The notes under the pieces: generated by a model
The model's database searches: none
The model's input: the letters and a program-made list of their open reading frames with translations, nothing else
What the model was told of the DNA's origin: nothing
Source of the DNA: Streptomyces amritsarensis
GTDB taxonomy: Bacteria; Actinomycetota; Actinomycetes; Streptomycetales; Streptomycetaceae
NCBI RefSeq assembly: GCF_001953875.1
Contig: NZ_MQUR01000010.1
Location: 1 to 64,000, forward strand
DNA length: 64,000 nucleotides
Direction: 5' to 3'
Translations under genes and position numbers: made by a program
In this document: positions 25,027-34,426 of the stretch, one piece after another
Layout: every line of letters starts with the position of its first letter
How positions within the stretch are numbered: the first letter of the stretch is position 1

Positions 25027-26547
25027 ATGAGCGACGAAGCCGGCGACCGGACCGGAGAGCGACCCGGCGGACGACCGGGCGGCAAGCCCCGCCGAGGGAC
25101 CCGCGACGGGGCCGCGGCCCGCACCGGCGATGCCCGTAAGACCCCCAAGGCCCGCAAGGACCGCGAGGACCGCAAGGACCGCGCCGCCCTGGCCCAGCTC
25201 GCCGCGGCCCTGCGCACGCCCGCGGCGGCGGCCCAGCCGCTGTTCGCACAGGCTCCCAAGGCGTGGCAGCGGGCACTCCCGTACCTCGTGGTCGGCGTCT
25301 TCGTGGTCTCGCTGCTGCCGACGACGATCGCGGTCCTCGCCAACGACTACGGGATGGACGGCGGTTGGGCGGGGGCGCTCGGAGTCGCGCAGACCGTGCC
25401 GCTGCTCCTCGCGGTGACCCGGCCGCTGCCCGCGTGGCTGCTGGTCCTGGCCGCGGACACCGCCGGCGCGGTCCTGCTGACCCAGGCCGAGACGGTGGCC
25501 GGACACCCCTGGCCGTGGACGCCGATGGCCGTCGTCGGCTACCTGGTGCTGATGGCCTGCCTGGGGCTGCGCGAGTCCATCCGGAACCTCGTCGGGGTGT
25601 GGCTGGTGACCGGCGCGCTCGGTGCCGTGCTGGGCTTCTTCCCACCCGAGGACACCACGACCACCGCCGCTCTGCTCTTCGTGCTCGGTGGCATAGTGCT
25701 GGCGCTGACGGGCGCGCTGCGCGGTCTGGGCGACGCGCGCCAGCGGATCGCCGAGCAGGAGAGCATCAGCGAGGCCGAACGGTCCCGGCGCACCCTGCTG
25801 GAGGAACGCGCCCGGATCGCCCGCGAGTTGCACGATGTCGTGGCCCACCACATGTCGGTGATCACCGTGCAGGCCGATTCGGCGCCCTACCGGCTGCCGG
25901 GCATGCCGGAGCCGGTGCAGCAGGAGTTCGCGGCGATCGCGGCCAGTGCGCGGGAGTCCCTCGGCGAGATGCGGCGGCTGCTGACCGTCCTGCGGGCCCC
26001 CGACCCGGACGGGGCGCAGGGCGCGCGCGGGCCCGGCGAAGGCGGTGCGCACGGGGAGCGGGCTCCGCAGCCGGGGATCGGCCGGCTCCAGCAGTTGGTG
26101 GAGGCCACGGTGCGGGCGGGCCAGCCGGTGGAGCTGTCGCTGGCGGCCGGCGCGGCGGGGGCCGCGCCGCCGGCGGTCGACCTGTCGGCGTACCGGATCG
26201 TGCAGGAGGCCCTCGCCAACGTGGTGCGGCACGCGCCGGGCGCACCGACCCGCGTCTCGGTCACGGTCGTCGACGACGACGTGCTCGTGCTCGTCGTGAA
26301 CGGTCCGGCGGCCCGGGACGCGGTGGTGGAGCCGGACGGCCCGGGCACGGGGCACGGCCTCGTGGGCATGCGGGAACGCGTACGGTTGACCGGCGGAACG
26401 CTGGACACCGGACCGCTGCCCGACGGGGGCTTCCGGGTCGCCGCGCGGCTGCCGCTGCACGCCGGTGACGGGGCCGCCGCCGCGCACGAGGCGCACGCGA
26501 CGAACGACACGAACGAAGCGAACGACACGAACGGGGAGCGTAGTTGA
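25027..26547 (+). CDS. HisKA_3-type sensor histidine kinase
   Basis: A 506-residue kinase. The first 60 residues are charged and Arg/Lys/Asp-rich (RKDREDRKDR). Six hydrophobic helices span about 85-235. The phosphoacceptor helix RIARELHDVVAHHMS has its His near 268, and the HATPase_c core has YRIVQEALANVVRHAPG and GHGLVGMRERV. The DxGxG loop is changed to NGPAA, weaker than usual. The C-terminus ends in NDTNEANDTN repeats encoded by AACGA-rich DNA. TAGGCT lies 9 nt before the ATG and no ribosome site is visible, so it is probably leaderless. It overlaps the regulator start. Confidence 0.92.
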   Translation: MSDEAGDRTGERPGGRPGGKPRRGTRDGAAARTGDARKTPKARKDREDRKDRAALAQLAAALRTPAAAAQPLFAQAPKAWQRALPYLVVGVFVVSLLPTTIAVLANDYGMDGGWAGALGVAQTVPLLLAVTRPLPAWLLVLAADTAGAVLLTQAETVAGHPWPWTPMAVVGYLVLMACLGLRESIRNLVGVWLVTGALGAVLGFFPPEDTTTTAALLFVLGGIVLALTGALRGLGDARQRIAEQESISEAERSRRTLLEERARIARELHDVVAHHMSVITVQADSAPYRLPGMPEPVQQEFAAIAASARESLGEMRRLLTVLRAPDPDGAQGARGPGEGGAHGERAPQPGIGRLQQLVEATVRAGQPVELSLAAGAAGAAPPAVDLSAYRIVQEALANVVRHAPGAPTRVSVTVVDDDVLVLVVNGPAARDAVVEPDGPGTGHGLVGMRERVRLTGGTLDTGPLPDGGFRVAARLPLHAGDGAAAAHEAHATNDTNEANDTNGERS

Positions 26548-27224
26548 CCATCCGCGTGGTCATCGTCGACGACCAGGCCATGGTGCGGGCGGGGTTCGCC
26601 GCGCTGCTGTCCGCGCAGGCCGACATCGACGTGGTGGGCGAGGCCCCGGACGGGCGCCGGGGGGTACAGGTGTCCCGCTCCACACACCCCGACGTGGTGT
26701 TGATGGACGTGCGGATGCCGGAGATGGACGGGTTGGCGGCGACCCGGGAGATCCTCGGCCCGCCGCCCGGGGTGGTACACCGGCCGAAGGTGCTGATGCT
26801 GACCACCTTCGACATCGACGACTACGTGTACGAGGCGCTGCGCGCCGGGGCGTCCGGCTTCCTGCTGAAGGACGCCCCGCCGGCCGACCTGATCGCGGCG
26901 GTACGGGTCGTCGCGTCGGGTGAGGCGCTGCTGGCGCCCTCGGTGACGCGGCGGCTGATCGCCGACTTCGTCCAGCAGCGGCCGGCCCCGCGCAAGGACC
27001 CGGCGTTGCGGCTGAACGGTCTGACGCCGCGTGAGACGGAGGTGCTGGAGCTGATCGCGCGCGGGCTGTCGAACCAGGAGATCGCCGGTCACCTGGTGCT
27101 GGCGGAGCAGACCGTGAAGACGCACATCGGGCGGGTACTGGCCAAGCTCGACCTGCGGGACCGGGCCCAGGCCGTGATCTTCGCCTACGAGGCGGGCCTG
27201 GTGCGCCCGGGCGACTCGGCCTGA
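26544..27224 (+). CDS. NarL/LuxR-type response regulator
   Basis: A 226-residue partner of the preceding kinase. The receiver has Asp55 in VVLMDVRMP, DD at 9-10 and Lys in FLLKDAPP. The LuxR helix-turn-helix reads LTPRETEVLELIARGLSNQEIA and TVKTHIGRVLAKL. It starts with TTG, overlapping the kinase stop (TTGA at 26544-26547), so translation is coupled. Likely targets by position are the AEC transporter or the hydrolase/acyltransferase operon. Confidence 0.93.
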   Translation: MTIRVVIVDDQAMVRAGFAALLSAQADIDVVGEAPDGRRGVQVSRSTHPDVVLMDVRMPEMDGLAATREILGPPPGVVHRPKVLMLTTFDIDDYVYEALRAGASGFLLKDAPPADLIAAVRVVASGEALLAPSVTRRLIADFVQQRPAPRKDPALRLNGLTPRETEVLELIARGLSNQEIAGHLVLAEQTVKTHIGRVLAKLDLRDRAQAVIFAYEAGLVRPGDSA

Positions 27225-27275
27225 TCCGCCCGGCAACGGCCCGAGCGGTGATCGCCGCCCGGAGCAGCTCCCTGC

Positions 27276-27291
27276 CGACCGGGTCCGGTCG
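27276..27291. terminator. Short GC-rich hairpin after the response regulator
   Basis: CGACCGG and CCGGTCG with a 2-nt centre, 52 bp after the regulator stop. It is a weak terminator candidate with no U-tract. Confidence 0.3.
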
Positions 27292-27430
27292 TGCGCGCCC
27301 GCGGGCTCCCCGCACCCCGTCTCCTCCACCCCCTACCGGGGTATGACATCCGACTTGGCTCCACGGTCCGACGTGCCTGACGGGGCCGTCTTCCTACCTT
27401 CCTCCTCGTCACGAGGAGAGGAGAAGGGGC

Positions 27431-28525
27431 ATGCGCCGCTTCGGAAGGACGCTGGTCACGGCCGCGCTGGCGGTGGCCGTCGTCGGGGGGACCGCCGGTT
27501 GGGCTTCGGGCGACAGCCAGTCGGCGGTCACCGGCCCGCCGCCGGGCAGCACCGCCTGGCGGGCCGACACGGCGTACGGCCGGGCGCTGCCCGATCCCGC
27601 GACGGCGACACCGCGGGAGGTGGCCCGGTTCTTCGCCGGGCTGGACGATGCGGGGCGCGCGGCGCTCGTACGGTCCCACCCGCTGGTGGTGGGCAACCTC
27701 GACGGGGCGCCGCTGCCCCTGCGGTACGAGGCCAACCGGCTCGCCGTCGCCGCCACGGGTGACGCGCGGTACGCGTCCCTGGCGGCGCCCGACCGGCGGA
27801 TCCTGGCCTTCGACCCGCGCGGCCGGGGCCAGGTCGCCGAGGTCTTCGGGGATCTGGAGCACGCCGCGCACGTGTCGGTGATCGTGCCCGGCTCCGACAA
27901 CGACGCCGCCTCCTACGACGCCAGGCGCGCGCCGCACACCGGCCCCGCCGGCATGGCCCGAGCCCTGCGCACGGCAACGTCGGCACCCACGGCCGCCGAC
28001 CGGACCCCCGGCGCGGCAGCGGCAGCGGCCGACGGGCCGGTGGCCGTCGTCGCGTGGACGGGGTACACCACCCCGGTCGGCGTCGGCCTCGACGCGGCCG
28101 ACGGGCGGCTGGCCGCGGCCGGGGCGACCCGCCTGGCCCGCTTCACCGCGGGCCTCGACGCCGTCGGCGCACCCGACCCGGTGCTGTTCTGCCACAGCTA
28201 CGGCTCGGTGGTCTGCGGGCTGGCGGCGCGGCACACCGACGCGAGCGACGTCGTGGCCCTCGGGTCCCCCGGCATGCGGGCGGACACCGCGGACGCCCTG
28301 CACACCGGCGCGCGCGTATGGGCGGCCCGGGGTCCTTCGGACTGGATCGCGGACGTACCGAACGTCAGCCTCGCCGGGATCGGCCACGGCGCCGACCCGA
28401 CCTCCGCGGCGTTCGGCGCGCGCCGGGTGCCCGCCGCAGACGTACAAGGTCACACGGGCTACTTCACGCCCGGCACGCAGTCCCTCGCGGTGTTCGCCGC
28501 GATCGCGAAGGGAGAGGCCCGGTGA
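27431..28525 (+). CDS. Exported alpha/beta hydrolase, DUF1023-like
   Basis: A 364-residue protein with an N-terminal signal or anchor (LVTAALAVAVVGGTAGWASG). The hydrolase core contains HVSVIVPGSDND, VVAWTGYTTP and the nucleophile elbow FCHSYGSVVCG, with Cys in place of the first Gly of GHSYGS. The final His lies in HGADPTS or VQGHTGYF. This matches the actinobacterial DUF1023 group. The strong AGGAGAGGAGAAGG site supports the ATG. The acyltransferase gene overlaps its stop by 4 bp, so they form an operon. The pair may add and remove acyl groups on an envelope or secreted substrate; that is inference. Confidence 0.87.
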   Translation: MRRFGRTLVTAALAVAVVGGTAGWASGDSQSAVTGPPPGSTAWRADTAYGRALPDPATATPREVARFFAGLDDAGRAALVRSHPLVVGNLDGAPLPLRYEANRLAVAATGDARYASLAAPDRRILAFDPRGRGQVAEVFGDLEHAAHVSVIVPGSDNDAASYDARRAPHTGPAGMARALRTATSAPTAADRTPGAAAAAADGPVAVVAWTGYTTPVGVGLDAADGRLAAAGATRLARFTAGLDAVGAPDPVLFCHSYGSVVCGLAARHTDASDVVALGSPGMRADTADALHTGARVWAARGPSDWIADVPNVSLAGIGHGADPTSAAFGARRVPAADVQGHTGYFTPGTQSLAVFAAIAKGEAR

Positions 28526-29751
28526 GCGCCTCCATGCTGTCGGCGGCGCTGCGCAGGACCTCCGAGCGCATCGACCGGCAGACCCCCGCCCACCGCGACC
28601 GTGCCGTCGACGGGCTGCGCGCCCTGGCGCTGCTGGCCGTGCCGACCGGCCACTGGCTGCTCGGCGGCTTCACGCTCGACTCCGGCGGCGCTCTGCACAA
28701 CGCCAGTCCGCTGTCGGCCTTCGGCGCCCTGGCGCCGGCGAGCTGGGTGCTTCAGATGCTGGGCATCTTCTTCCTCGTGGGCGGGTATGCCTCGGCGCTT
28801 TCCTACCGGCGGCGCCCGGGGTCGGCGGGCGCCTGGCTGAAGGGCCGGATCGTGCGCCTGGGCCGGCCCGTGCTCGCGGTGACGGCCGTGTGGGCGCTGG
28901 CCGCGCCGCTGCTGTACGCGGCCGGCGTGCCGGAGGCGTCGCTGCGGACCGCGGCCACGCTGGTCGTCCAACCCCTGTGGTTCGTCGGGGTGTATGTGGT
29001 GGTCACCGCTCTGACCCCGTACTGCGTACGGGCCGCGCGCCGGCTCGGGGGCTGGGCGGCTGCCCCGCTGATCGCCTCGGTGGCGGTGGTGGACGTGCTG
29101 CGCTACGGGCCGCTCGCGCAGTCCGTGCCGTCCTGGCTGCCGGTGCTGAACATCCTCCCGGGCTGGCTGTTCGCGTACCAGCTGGGCGTGTCCTGGGGCG
29201 AGCGTCGGATCGGGCGCCGCGGGGCCTGGCTGCTGCTGGCGGGCGGGACGCTGCTGTTCGCGGCGCTGTTGGCGGTCTTCCACTATCCGGCGTCGATGGT
29301 GGGGGTGCCGGGGGCGGTGCGGACCAACTCGCACCCGCCGTCGCTGCTCGTGCTCGCCCTGGCTGCGGCCCAGTCGGGGGCGGCGGTCCTGCTGCGGGAC
29401 CGGCTGGCGCGGCTGCTGGAGCGGCCGGCCCTGTGGGCCCCGGTGGTCGTGGTCAACCTGAGCGCGATGACGATCCTGTGCTGGCACCAGACGGCGATGC
29501 TGGCCGCGGTCGTGCCCGCCTCGTTCGCGGGTGCGGTGGCCGGACTGACGACGGCGCCCGACAGCCTGGGCTGGATCGCGGCGCGGCTGGCGTGGATGCC
29601 GGTGTTCGCGGCGCTGCTGGTGGGGATCGCCCGGTACGCGCGGCGGTTCGAGGCACCGCCGGCGGCGGGCCGGCCGGCGAGCGCGCTGCGGCGCACGGTG
29701 GCGGGGCTGCTGGCGGTGGGTTTCGGACTGTTCGCGCTGGGCCTGGCGTAG
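28522..29751 (+). CDS. Acyltransferase-3 family membrane protein
   Basis: A 409-residue integral membrane acyltransferase of the OafA/WecH type, with about ten helices. The N-terminal RDRAVDGLRALALLAVPTGHW contains the conserved His after the Arg-Ala-Leu motif. A second conserved block is FFLVGGYASALSYRR. These enzymes O-acylate sugars or lipids at the membrane. Translation starts at GTG 28522 within the hydrolase stop (GTGA), which indicates coupling. A strong hairpin ends the operon. Confidence 0.9.
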   Translation: MSASMLSAALRRTSERIDRQTPAHRDRAVDGLRALALLAVPTGHWLLGGFTLDSGGALHNASPLSAFGALAPASWVLQMLGIFFLVGGYASALSYRRRPGSAGAWLKGRIVRLGRPVLAVTAVWALAAPLLYAAGVPEASLRTAATLVVQPLWFVGVYVVVTALTPYCVRAARRLGGWAAAPLIASVAVVDVLRYGPLAQSVPSWLPVLNILPGWLFAYQLGVSWGERRIGRRGAWLLLAGGTLLFAALLAVFHYPASMVGVPGAVRTNSHPPSLLVLALAAAQSGAAVLLRDRLARLLERPALWAPVVVVNLSAMTILCWHQTAMLAAVVPASFAGAVAGLTTAPDSLGWIAARLAWMPVFAALLVGIARYARRFEAPPAAGRPASALRRTVAGLLAVGFGLFALGLA

Positions 29752-29815
29752 GGGCTGTCCGGCGGACCGGCGTCGCACAGGCCGGGTCGTCCGGCGCCCG
29801 GGCCGGATACGCACG

Positions 29816-29845
29816 GAGCGCCGCTCCCCTGACGGAGCGGCGCTC
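29816..29845. terminator. Bidirectional hairpin
   Basis: 12-bp perfect arms GAGCGCCGCTCC (29816-29827) and complement (29834-29845), with a 6-nt loop. It lies between the acyltransferase end and the convergent DUF350 gene, 25 bp from the latter. Confidence 0.85.
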
Positions 29846-29869
29846 TCGAGGCGTTCGGGTGGTCCCGCG

Positions 29870-30292
29870 TCAGGCGATCGAGGCGGCGACGATCGCGGCG
29901 ACTGCGAGATTGCAGGCCGAGGAGACCCAGACCGCCGGGTGGGGCTGCGGGTCGACGACGATCGCGCCGAGCTTGCCCGGGGTCACCAGGTCGAGCACCA
30001 GGAACGCCACCGCCATCAGGATCAGGCCGAGGAGGCCGAAGGCGGCCGTCGACGCCAGGCCCTTGCCGAAGTCGTCGTACGTGGTCCAGATCGACGTGAA
30101 GACGATGCCGCCGATGCCGAGGAGCGCCGAGCTGAGGAAGAGGGCCGCGTTGCGGTTGCGCTCCTCCCAGATCTGCTTCGGGAGCTTCCCGGGCGTCAGC
30201 ACGTCCACGAGGACGATGCCGAGGATCAGCAGGACCAGGCCAAGGGCACCGTAGGCGCTGGTGCGGCCAAGTCCGTTGATGATGTCGCTCAT
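29870..30292 (-). CDS. DUF350-family membrane protein
   Basis: A 140-residue protein with four hydrophobic helices in two repeats. Each repeat ends in an acidic/LTPGKL motif (VDVLTPGKL near 35 and LDLVTPGKL near 105), the DUF350 signature. Function is unknown; family members often sit with phage-shock or stress genes. It diverges from the GNAT/ATP-grasp gene with 94 bp between starts and shares the hairpin terminator with the acyltransferase operon. Confidence 0.88.
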   Translation of the reverse strand: MSDIINGLGRTSAYGALGLVLLILGIVLVDVLTPGKLPKQIWEERNRNAALFLSSALLGIGGIVFTSIWTTYDDFGKGLASTAAFGLLGLILMAVAFLVLDLVTPGKLGAIVVDPQPHPAVWVSSACNLAVAAIVAASIA

Positions 30293-30386
30293 TGAGAAGC
30301 CTGTCTCCGATAGGTGGGAAAATACGAGCCGTGGGGAGGCCGAATCTATCGCACGGCCTTCCGGCAGACCATGGGGAGGTCAGCGA

Positions 30387-32237
30387 ATGGTAAAGGTCAG
30401 GGCCGCGCGGGCGGCCGAGGCGGAGGCCCTGACCGGGCTGGTGATGCGGTCCAAGGCGCACTGGGGGTACGACGCCGCGTTCCTGGCGGCCTGCGCCCCG
30501 GAACTGCGGATCCGGCCGGACGAGGTGACCGCGCGCCGGATCGTGGTCGCCGAGGACCCGCAGGGGACCGTCCTCGGGCTCGCCTCCCTGGAGGGTGCCG
30601 GGCCGCTGGCGACGCTGGGTCTGCTGTTCGTCGAACCGTCGGCCATCGGGCAGGGCGTGGGGCGGATCCTGTACCGGGACGTGCTGCGGCGGGCCGTTCA
30701 GCAGGGGGTGCGCCGGCTGGTCATCGACTCGGACCCGCACGCCGCCGGCTTCTACCGCGCGATGGGCGCGGTCGCGGAGCCGACCGGTCCGGCCGTGGCG
30801 GCCGCCACGGCGGGTGCGGCCGATACCGCGGATGCGGCCGATACGGCCGGTGCCGTGCATTCGGCCGACCGGAGCGGGCGTCTGGTGCGGTTCGAGGCCG
30901 CCCCGGCCCCGCTCGCCGACTGGGCCCGGGCCTGGACCGGCGGCGGGCGGGCGGTGCACGTGGGCAACGTGGCCGAGTTCAACGCGCAGTTCGGCGACTC
31001 CTCCCTGGACCGCGAGCAGGCGGCCGCGCACCACTACTCCTGCCTGGCCGCCTTCTACAGCCCCTGTCCGTCCGCTCTCGTGCTGCCCCGGGCGGTGCCC
31101 GCCGGCTGGACCGACCTGGTCTGCCGGCAGCTGGGCTGGACCGGGGTCGAGGTGTACGACGGGCTGGTGGAGCGGGGGCCGGGGCTCGCCGACGCGGTGC
31201 GGGCCCGGCCGGCGCTGGCCGCACGGCTGACGGGGGCCGGGGAGCCGCTCGTACCGTGGGGGCTCACCCGGCCGTTCGGACTGCTGACGGGGCGGCCGTG
31301 GCGGTCCGGTGAGCTGCGCTACGAGTCGAAGGCCGCGGCGCACGGACTGTTCGAGCGGATCCTGGCGGAGGGCGGCCATCCCGGGATCGTGCTGCCCGCG
31401 CAGGTGCGGGCCGCCACGCGGTGGTCGGCGGCGCGGCTGCTGGCCGCGCGGGCGCGGGCGGGGAAGAGCACCGTGGTGAAATCGGAGCACGGCGTCGGGG
31501 GTTCGGGCACGACCGTGGTCACGGCCGGGCAGGTCCGGGCGGCGGGCGGCGCCCGCGCCGTCCTGCGGCGGCTGCCGCGCGGACCTCTGCTGGTGGAGGA
31601 GTTCGTCGAGGGCCCACCGGATCCCGGCGCCGCCCGCGACCTGACGTACGACGGCTTCGTGGACGCGGACGGCGGGCTGCACGAGGTCGGGGCGGCCCTG
31701 ATGGACGTGACGGCGGGCGCCTACCGCGGAGCCACGGTGGGTCCCGGGGTGGTGCCGGATTGGGCGGAGAAGCCGGTCCTCGCCTTCGGTGCGGCGGTGG
31801 GCCGGGAGCTGGCGGCCTCCGGCTACCGGGGCTGGTTCGACGTGGACTTCGTCGCGGACGCCGCGGGTCGGCTGGCGCCGACCGAGACGAACCTGCGGCT
31901 GACCGGGCCGGCGATCGCCTTCATGGTGGCGGCCCGGCTCGACGCGCTGCGGGGCGCGGGGCACCTCGTGCGGATCGCCGACCGGGTGGAGCTCGGGGCG
32001 CGGCTGCCGGAGGCGCAGCTGGAGGAGTTGTGCGCGGACCTGGCCCGGTCGTGCGCGGACCTCGGGGCGGTGTTCGTCCCCGCGATCCCGACGGGAGCCT
32101 TCGATCCGGCGCCCTGGATGGGGGTGTTGGTGGCCGCGCACAGTCCGGAGGCCCTGGACGCGGCCGAGTCCCTGGTCCGCGCCGGGGCGGCGGCCGTCGG
32201 CGCGATGTTCGACGCACCGGCGTCCGCCGCCCCTTGA
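30387..32237 (+). CDS. GNAT acetyltransferase fused to an ATP-grasp ligase
   Basis: A 616-residue two-domain protein. Residues 1-130 are a GNAT domain (VRAARAAEAEALTGLV, LGLLFVEPSAIGQGVGRILY as the acetyl-CoA loop, then DPHAAGFYRAMGA). A linker of Ala-Asp-Thr repeats (about 138-160) leads to a middle region and an ATP-grasp domain at about 320-590. That domain has KSTVVKSEHGVGGSGTT as nucleotide loop, LLVEEFVEG, and FDVDFVAD then PTETNLRLTGP as the metal-binding end. ATP-grasp enzymes make amide bonds from carboxylates, so one chain may ligate and N-acylate an amine. The ATG at 30387 follows GGGGAGG. It is convergent with the adenylation-like gene, 22 bp between stops. The fusion is uncommon in my experience. 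Confidence 0.85.
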   Translation: MVKVRAARAAEAEALTGLVMRSKAHWGYDAAFLAACAPELRIRPDEVTARRIVVAEDPQGTVLGLASLEGAGPLATLGLLFVEPSAIGQGVGRILYRDVLRRAVQQGVRRLVIDSDPHAAGFYRAMGAVAEPTGPAVAAATAGAADTADAADTAGAVHSADRSGRLVRFEAAPAPLADWARAWTGGGRAVHVGNVAEFNAQFGDSSLDREQAAAHHYSCLAAFYSPCPSALVLPRAVPAGWTDLVCRQLGWTGVEVYDGLVERGPGLADAVRARPALAARLTGAGEPLVPWGLTRPFGLLTGRPWRSGELRYESKAAAHGLFERILAEGGHPGIVLPAQVRAATRWSAARLLAARARAGKSTVVKSEHGVGGSGTTVVTAGQVRAAGGARAVLRRLPRGPLLVEEFVEGPPDPGAARDLTYDGFVDADGGLHEVGAALMDVTAGAYRGATVGPGVVPDWAEKPVLAFGAAVGRELAASGYRGWFDVDFVADAAGRLAPTETNLRLTGPAIAFMVAARLDALRGAGHLVRIADRVELGARLPEAQLEELCADLARSCADLGAVFVPAIPTGAFDPAPWMGVLVAAHSPEALDAAESLVRAGAAAVGAMFDAPASAAP

Positions 32238-32259
32238 GGGTGTCGCGGGCGGTCGGCGG

Positions 32260-34329
32260 TCAGGTCCTGTCTTCGAAGTCGAAGGGCGAGTACGGCTTGC
32301 GGGCCAGGTGGACGGCCACGACGAGGCCCGCGATCATCAGGGGGATGTTGAAGGTGTAGACGAGGAGGGCCTGGAGGGGCCAGTCCTGTTTCGCCGCCAG
32401 GCGGTAGGCGTTGTCCTGCGGCCACCAGGCCAGCAACAGGTAGCTCGCGGCGAGGTGGACGGCCCTGATGCGGCCCGGGCGCCGGCCGCGTTCCCGGCGT
32501 TCGATCAGGCGGTAGCCGGTGAACAGGAAGGCGAGGCCCGCACCGAAGGCCAGGCTTTCGGCCACGTAGAGCAGGAAGAACAGGGCCGCCCACGGGTACG
32601 GCACGGCGGAGAGGTCCGTGGATCCGGGCCACACGACATTGGTGAGCGCCAGGGTGATGAAGGCCAGGACGATCGTCAGGCATCCGGCGGCAACGACGCG
32701 GCCGCCGTCCGGGTCACCCGCGTGGGCGGCCGTCCGGGCGAACTTGCTGCCGTGCGGCGCGGGCTGCTCGGAGGCGGGCTGGGTGGGCAGCGGCAGGGCG
32801 GAGCGGTCCTCCTGTCCGCCCCGCTTGCGCGGCAGGGCCCGCAGCCGGACGAGGATCGTGGGCGTCTGTTCCTTGAGGACGACGCCTGCCAGGTGGTTGC
32901 GCAGACCGTAGACCTCGGGCAGCGGTGCGGAGGCGTCCCAGGCCGGGTCGCCCGGCGGCGGGGACACGTAGGCGACGAGCCGGGGCTTCCCGTCCTTGCC
33001 GACACCGTCGACGAGGCCGACGAGGGCGGCGCCGACGCCCGGATGGGTGCGGATCGCCGCCTCGACCGGGTGGGGGTCGAAGGAGCCTCCGTGGAGGGGG
33101 ATCCGGTCCCGGATCCGGCCGGCGTACTCCAGCAGGCCGTCGGGGCGGAGCACGCCGAGGTCGCCGGTGGGTATCGGGTCGCCGCCGCCGGGCGGGGTGA
33201 GGTGTATCTCGCCGCCCCGCACGTGGACCTGGCATCCCGCGAAGGGGGTGCCCAGCAGGGAGAGCCGCTCCGGTTCGGCGACGGGGGCGGGCAGCCGGGG
33301 CAGTTCGAAGCAGGTGCCCGCTCCGGCGGTTTCGGTGAGGCCGTAGATGTCGAGGATTCGTACACCGGGCCGCAACCGGGTGTGCAGGGCGTCCAGTTCG
33401 TCGAGGTGGAGGCGGTCGCCGGTGACGGTGGCCAGCCGCAGCGAGCGCAGCGGCCGGGGGCCGGACCTGCGGTCCGCGGCGGTGGGCCTGGGGCCGTCGA
33501 TCACCAGTGCGGCGATCCCGGCGGGGTCGGTGTGCAGGACGGTGACCTGCTGGCCCTCGACCGCCGTGCGGATCTGGTGGGAGTGCTCGGTACGCCAGGA
33601 GGCGACCGGGGGCACGACGAGCGCGCCGCCCGTGCACAGGGCCCGGGTCCAGCCGGCGGCGAAGGCGGTGACGTCCGGGCGGGCGGTGATGAGGTGCCGG
33701 TCCTGCGGGGTCGGCCGGGCCAGCTCGGTCCAGCCCGAGTGGGCGGCGAGCAGCACGGAGTGGCCGACGGGCACGGGTCGTGGTTCGGTGCTCGCCGTGA
33801 ACAGGACGGCCGCGCGGCCCGCGGCCCGGAGGGCGCGGCCGTCGGGCGTCTCCGCGAGGTCCGGTGCGTAGCCGGGCCGGGCGGCGATCTCGGTGGCGTC
33901 GTCGTCGGTCCGGATCGCGCGCAGGCCCGTGGCCGTGTCGAGGGCGGCCCGGTGGGGCGAGTGGGTGAGCAGGGCGAAGGGCGCGAAGGCCTCGAGTGCG
34001 GCGAGTTGTCGGCGTCCGGTGCGGGGCGTCTCGGCGTCGACGACGGCGTAGGACCCGCCGGCTTTCAGTACGGCGAGGATGCAGACGACGATCTCGTCGT
34101 GCCGGGTGGTGCCGACGGCGACGAGTCCGCCGGGCGGCAGGCCGCGGGCGAGCAGATGGTGTGCGAGCCGGTTGGCCCGGGCGTCCAGTACCGCGTAGGT
34201 GACCGGGTGCTGCGGGGCGGCGATGAGGGCGGGTGCCTCGGGTGTGTCCCGCGCCCAGCGTTCGAAGTGGTGCAGGACGGTGCCGGTGGTGCCCTCGGCG
34301 AAACGGACGGACTCGGATCCCTGCGTCAT
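32260..34329 (-). CDS. Adenylation-domain-like protein with C-terminal membrane helices
   Basis: A 689-residue protein. Residues 1-520 follow the ANL (NRPS A-domain/acyl-CoA ligase) fold: VTYAVLDARANRLAHHL (A1), LKAGGSYAVVD (A2), YGLTETAG (A5), PTGDLGVL (A7) and GRIRDRI (A8). The A3 P-loop, normally TSGSTGxPK, is FTASTEPRPVPV, without the glycines or Lys. The A10 Lys of GGKxDR is Gln (RGGQEDR). Both catalytic lysines are therefore missing, so activity is doubtful. Residues about 565-689 form four hydrophobic helices ending in FDFEDRT. No carrier-protein site is present. It is divergent from an ABC exporter and may be a membrane-bound binding or regulatory protein, which is inference. Confidence 0.82.
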   Translation of the reverse strand: MTQGSESVRFAEGTTGTVLHHFERWARDTPEAPALIAAPQHPVTYAVLDARANRLAHHLLARGLPPGGLVAVGTTRHDEIVVCILAVLKAGGSYAVVDAETPRTGRRQLAALEAFAPFALLTHSPHRAALDTATGLRAIRTDDDATEIAARPGYAPDLAETPDGRALRAAGRAAVLFTASTEPRPVPVGHSVLLAAHSGWTELARPTPQDRHLITARPDVTAFAAGWTRALCTGGALVVPPVASWRTEHSHQIRTAVEGQQVTVLHTDPAGIAALVIDGPRPTAADRRSGPRPLRSLRLATVTGDRLHLDELDALHTRLRPGVRILDIYGLTETAGAGTCFELPRLPAPVAEPERLSLLGTPFAGCQVHVRGGEIHLTPPGGGDPIPTGDLGVLRPDGLLEYAGRIRDRIPLHGGSFDPHPVEAAIRTHPGVGAALVGLVDGVGKDGKPRLVAYVSPPPGDPAWDASAPLPEVYGLRNHLAGVVLKEQTPTILVRLRALPRKRGGQEDRSALPLPTQPASEQPAPHGSKFARTAAHAGDPDGGRVVAAGCLTIVLAFITLALTNVVWPGSTDLSAVPYPWAALFFLLYVAESLAFGAGLAFLFTGYRLIERRERGRRPGRIRAVHLAASYLLLAWWPQDNAYRLAAKQDWPLQALLVYTFNIPLMIAGLVVAVHLARKPYSPFDFEDRT

Positions 34330-34426
34330 GACCCGATGATGCCACCGGGCACCGACAGCGGAGGAGTCCCGAAGTCGTATGCGTGGGGCCGCATTTGCTC
34401 CGGTCGGGGGGTCCCGAGCCGAAACC

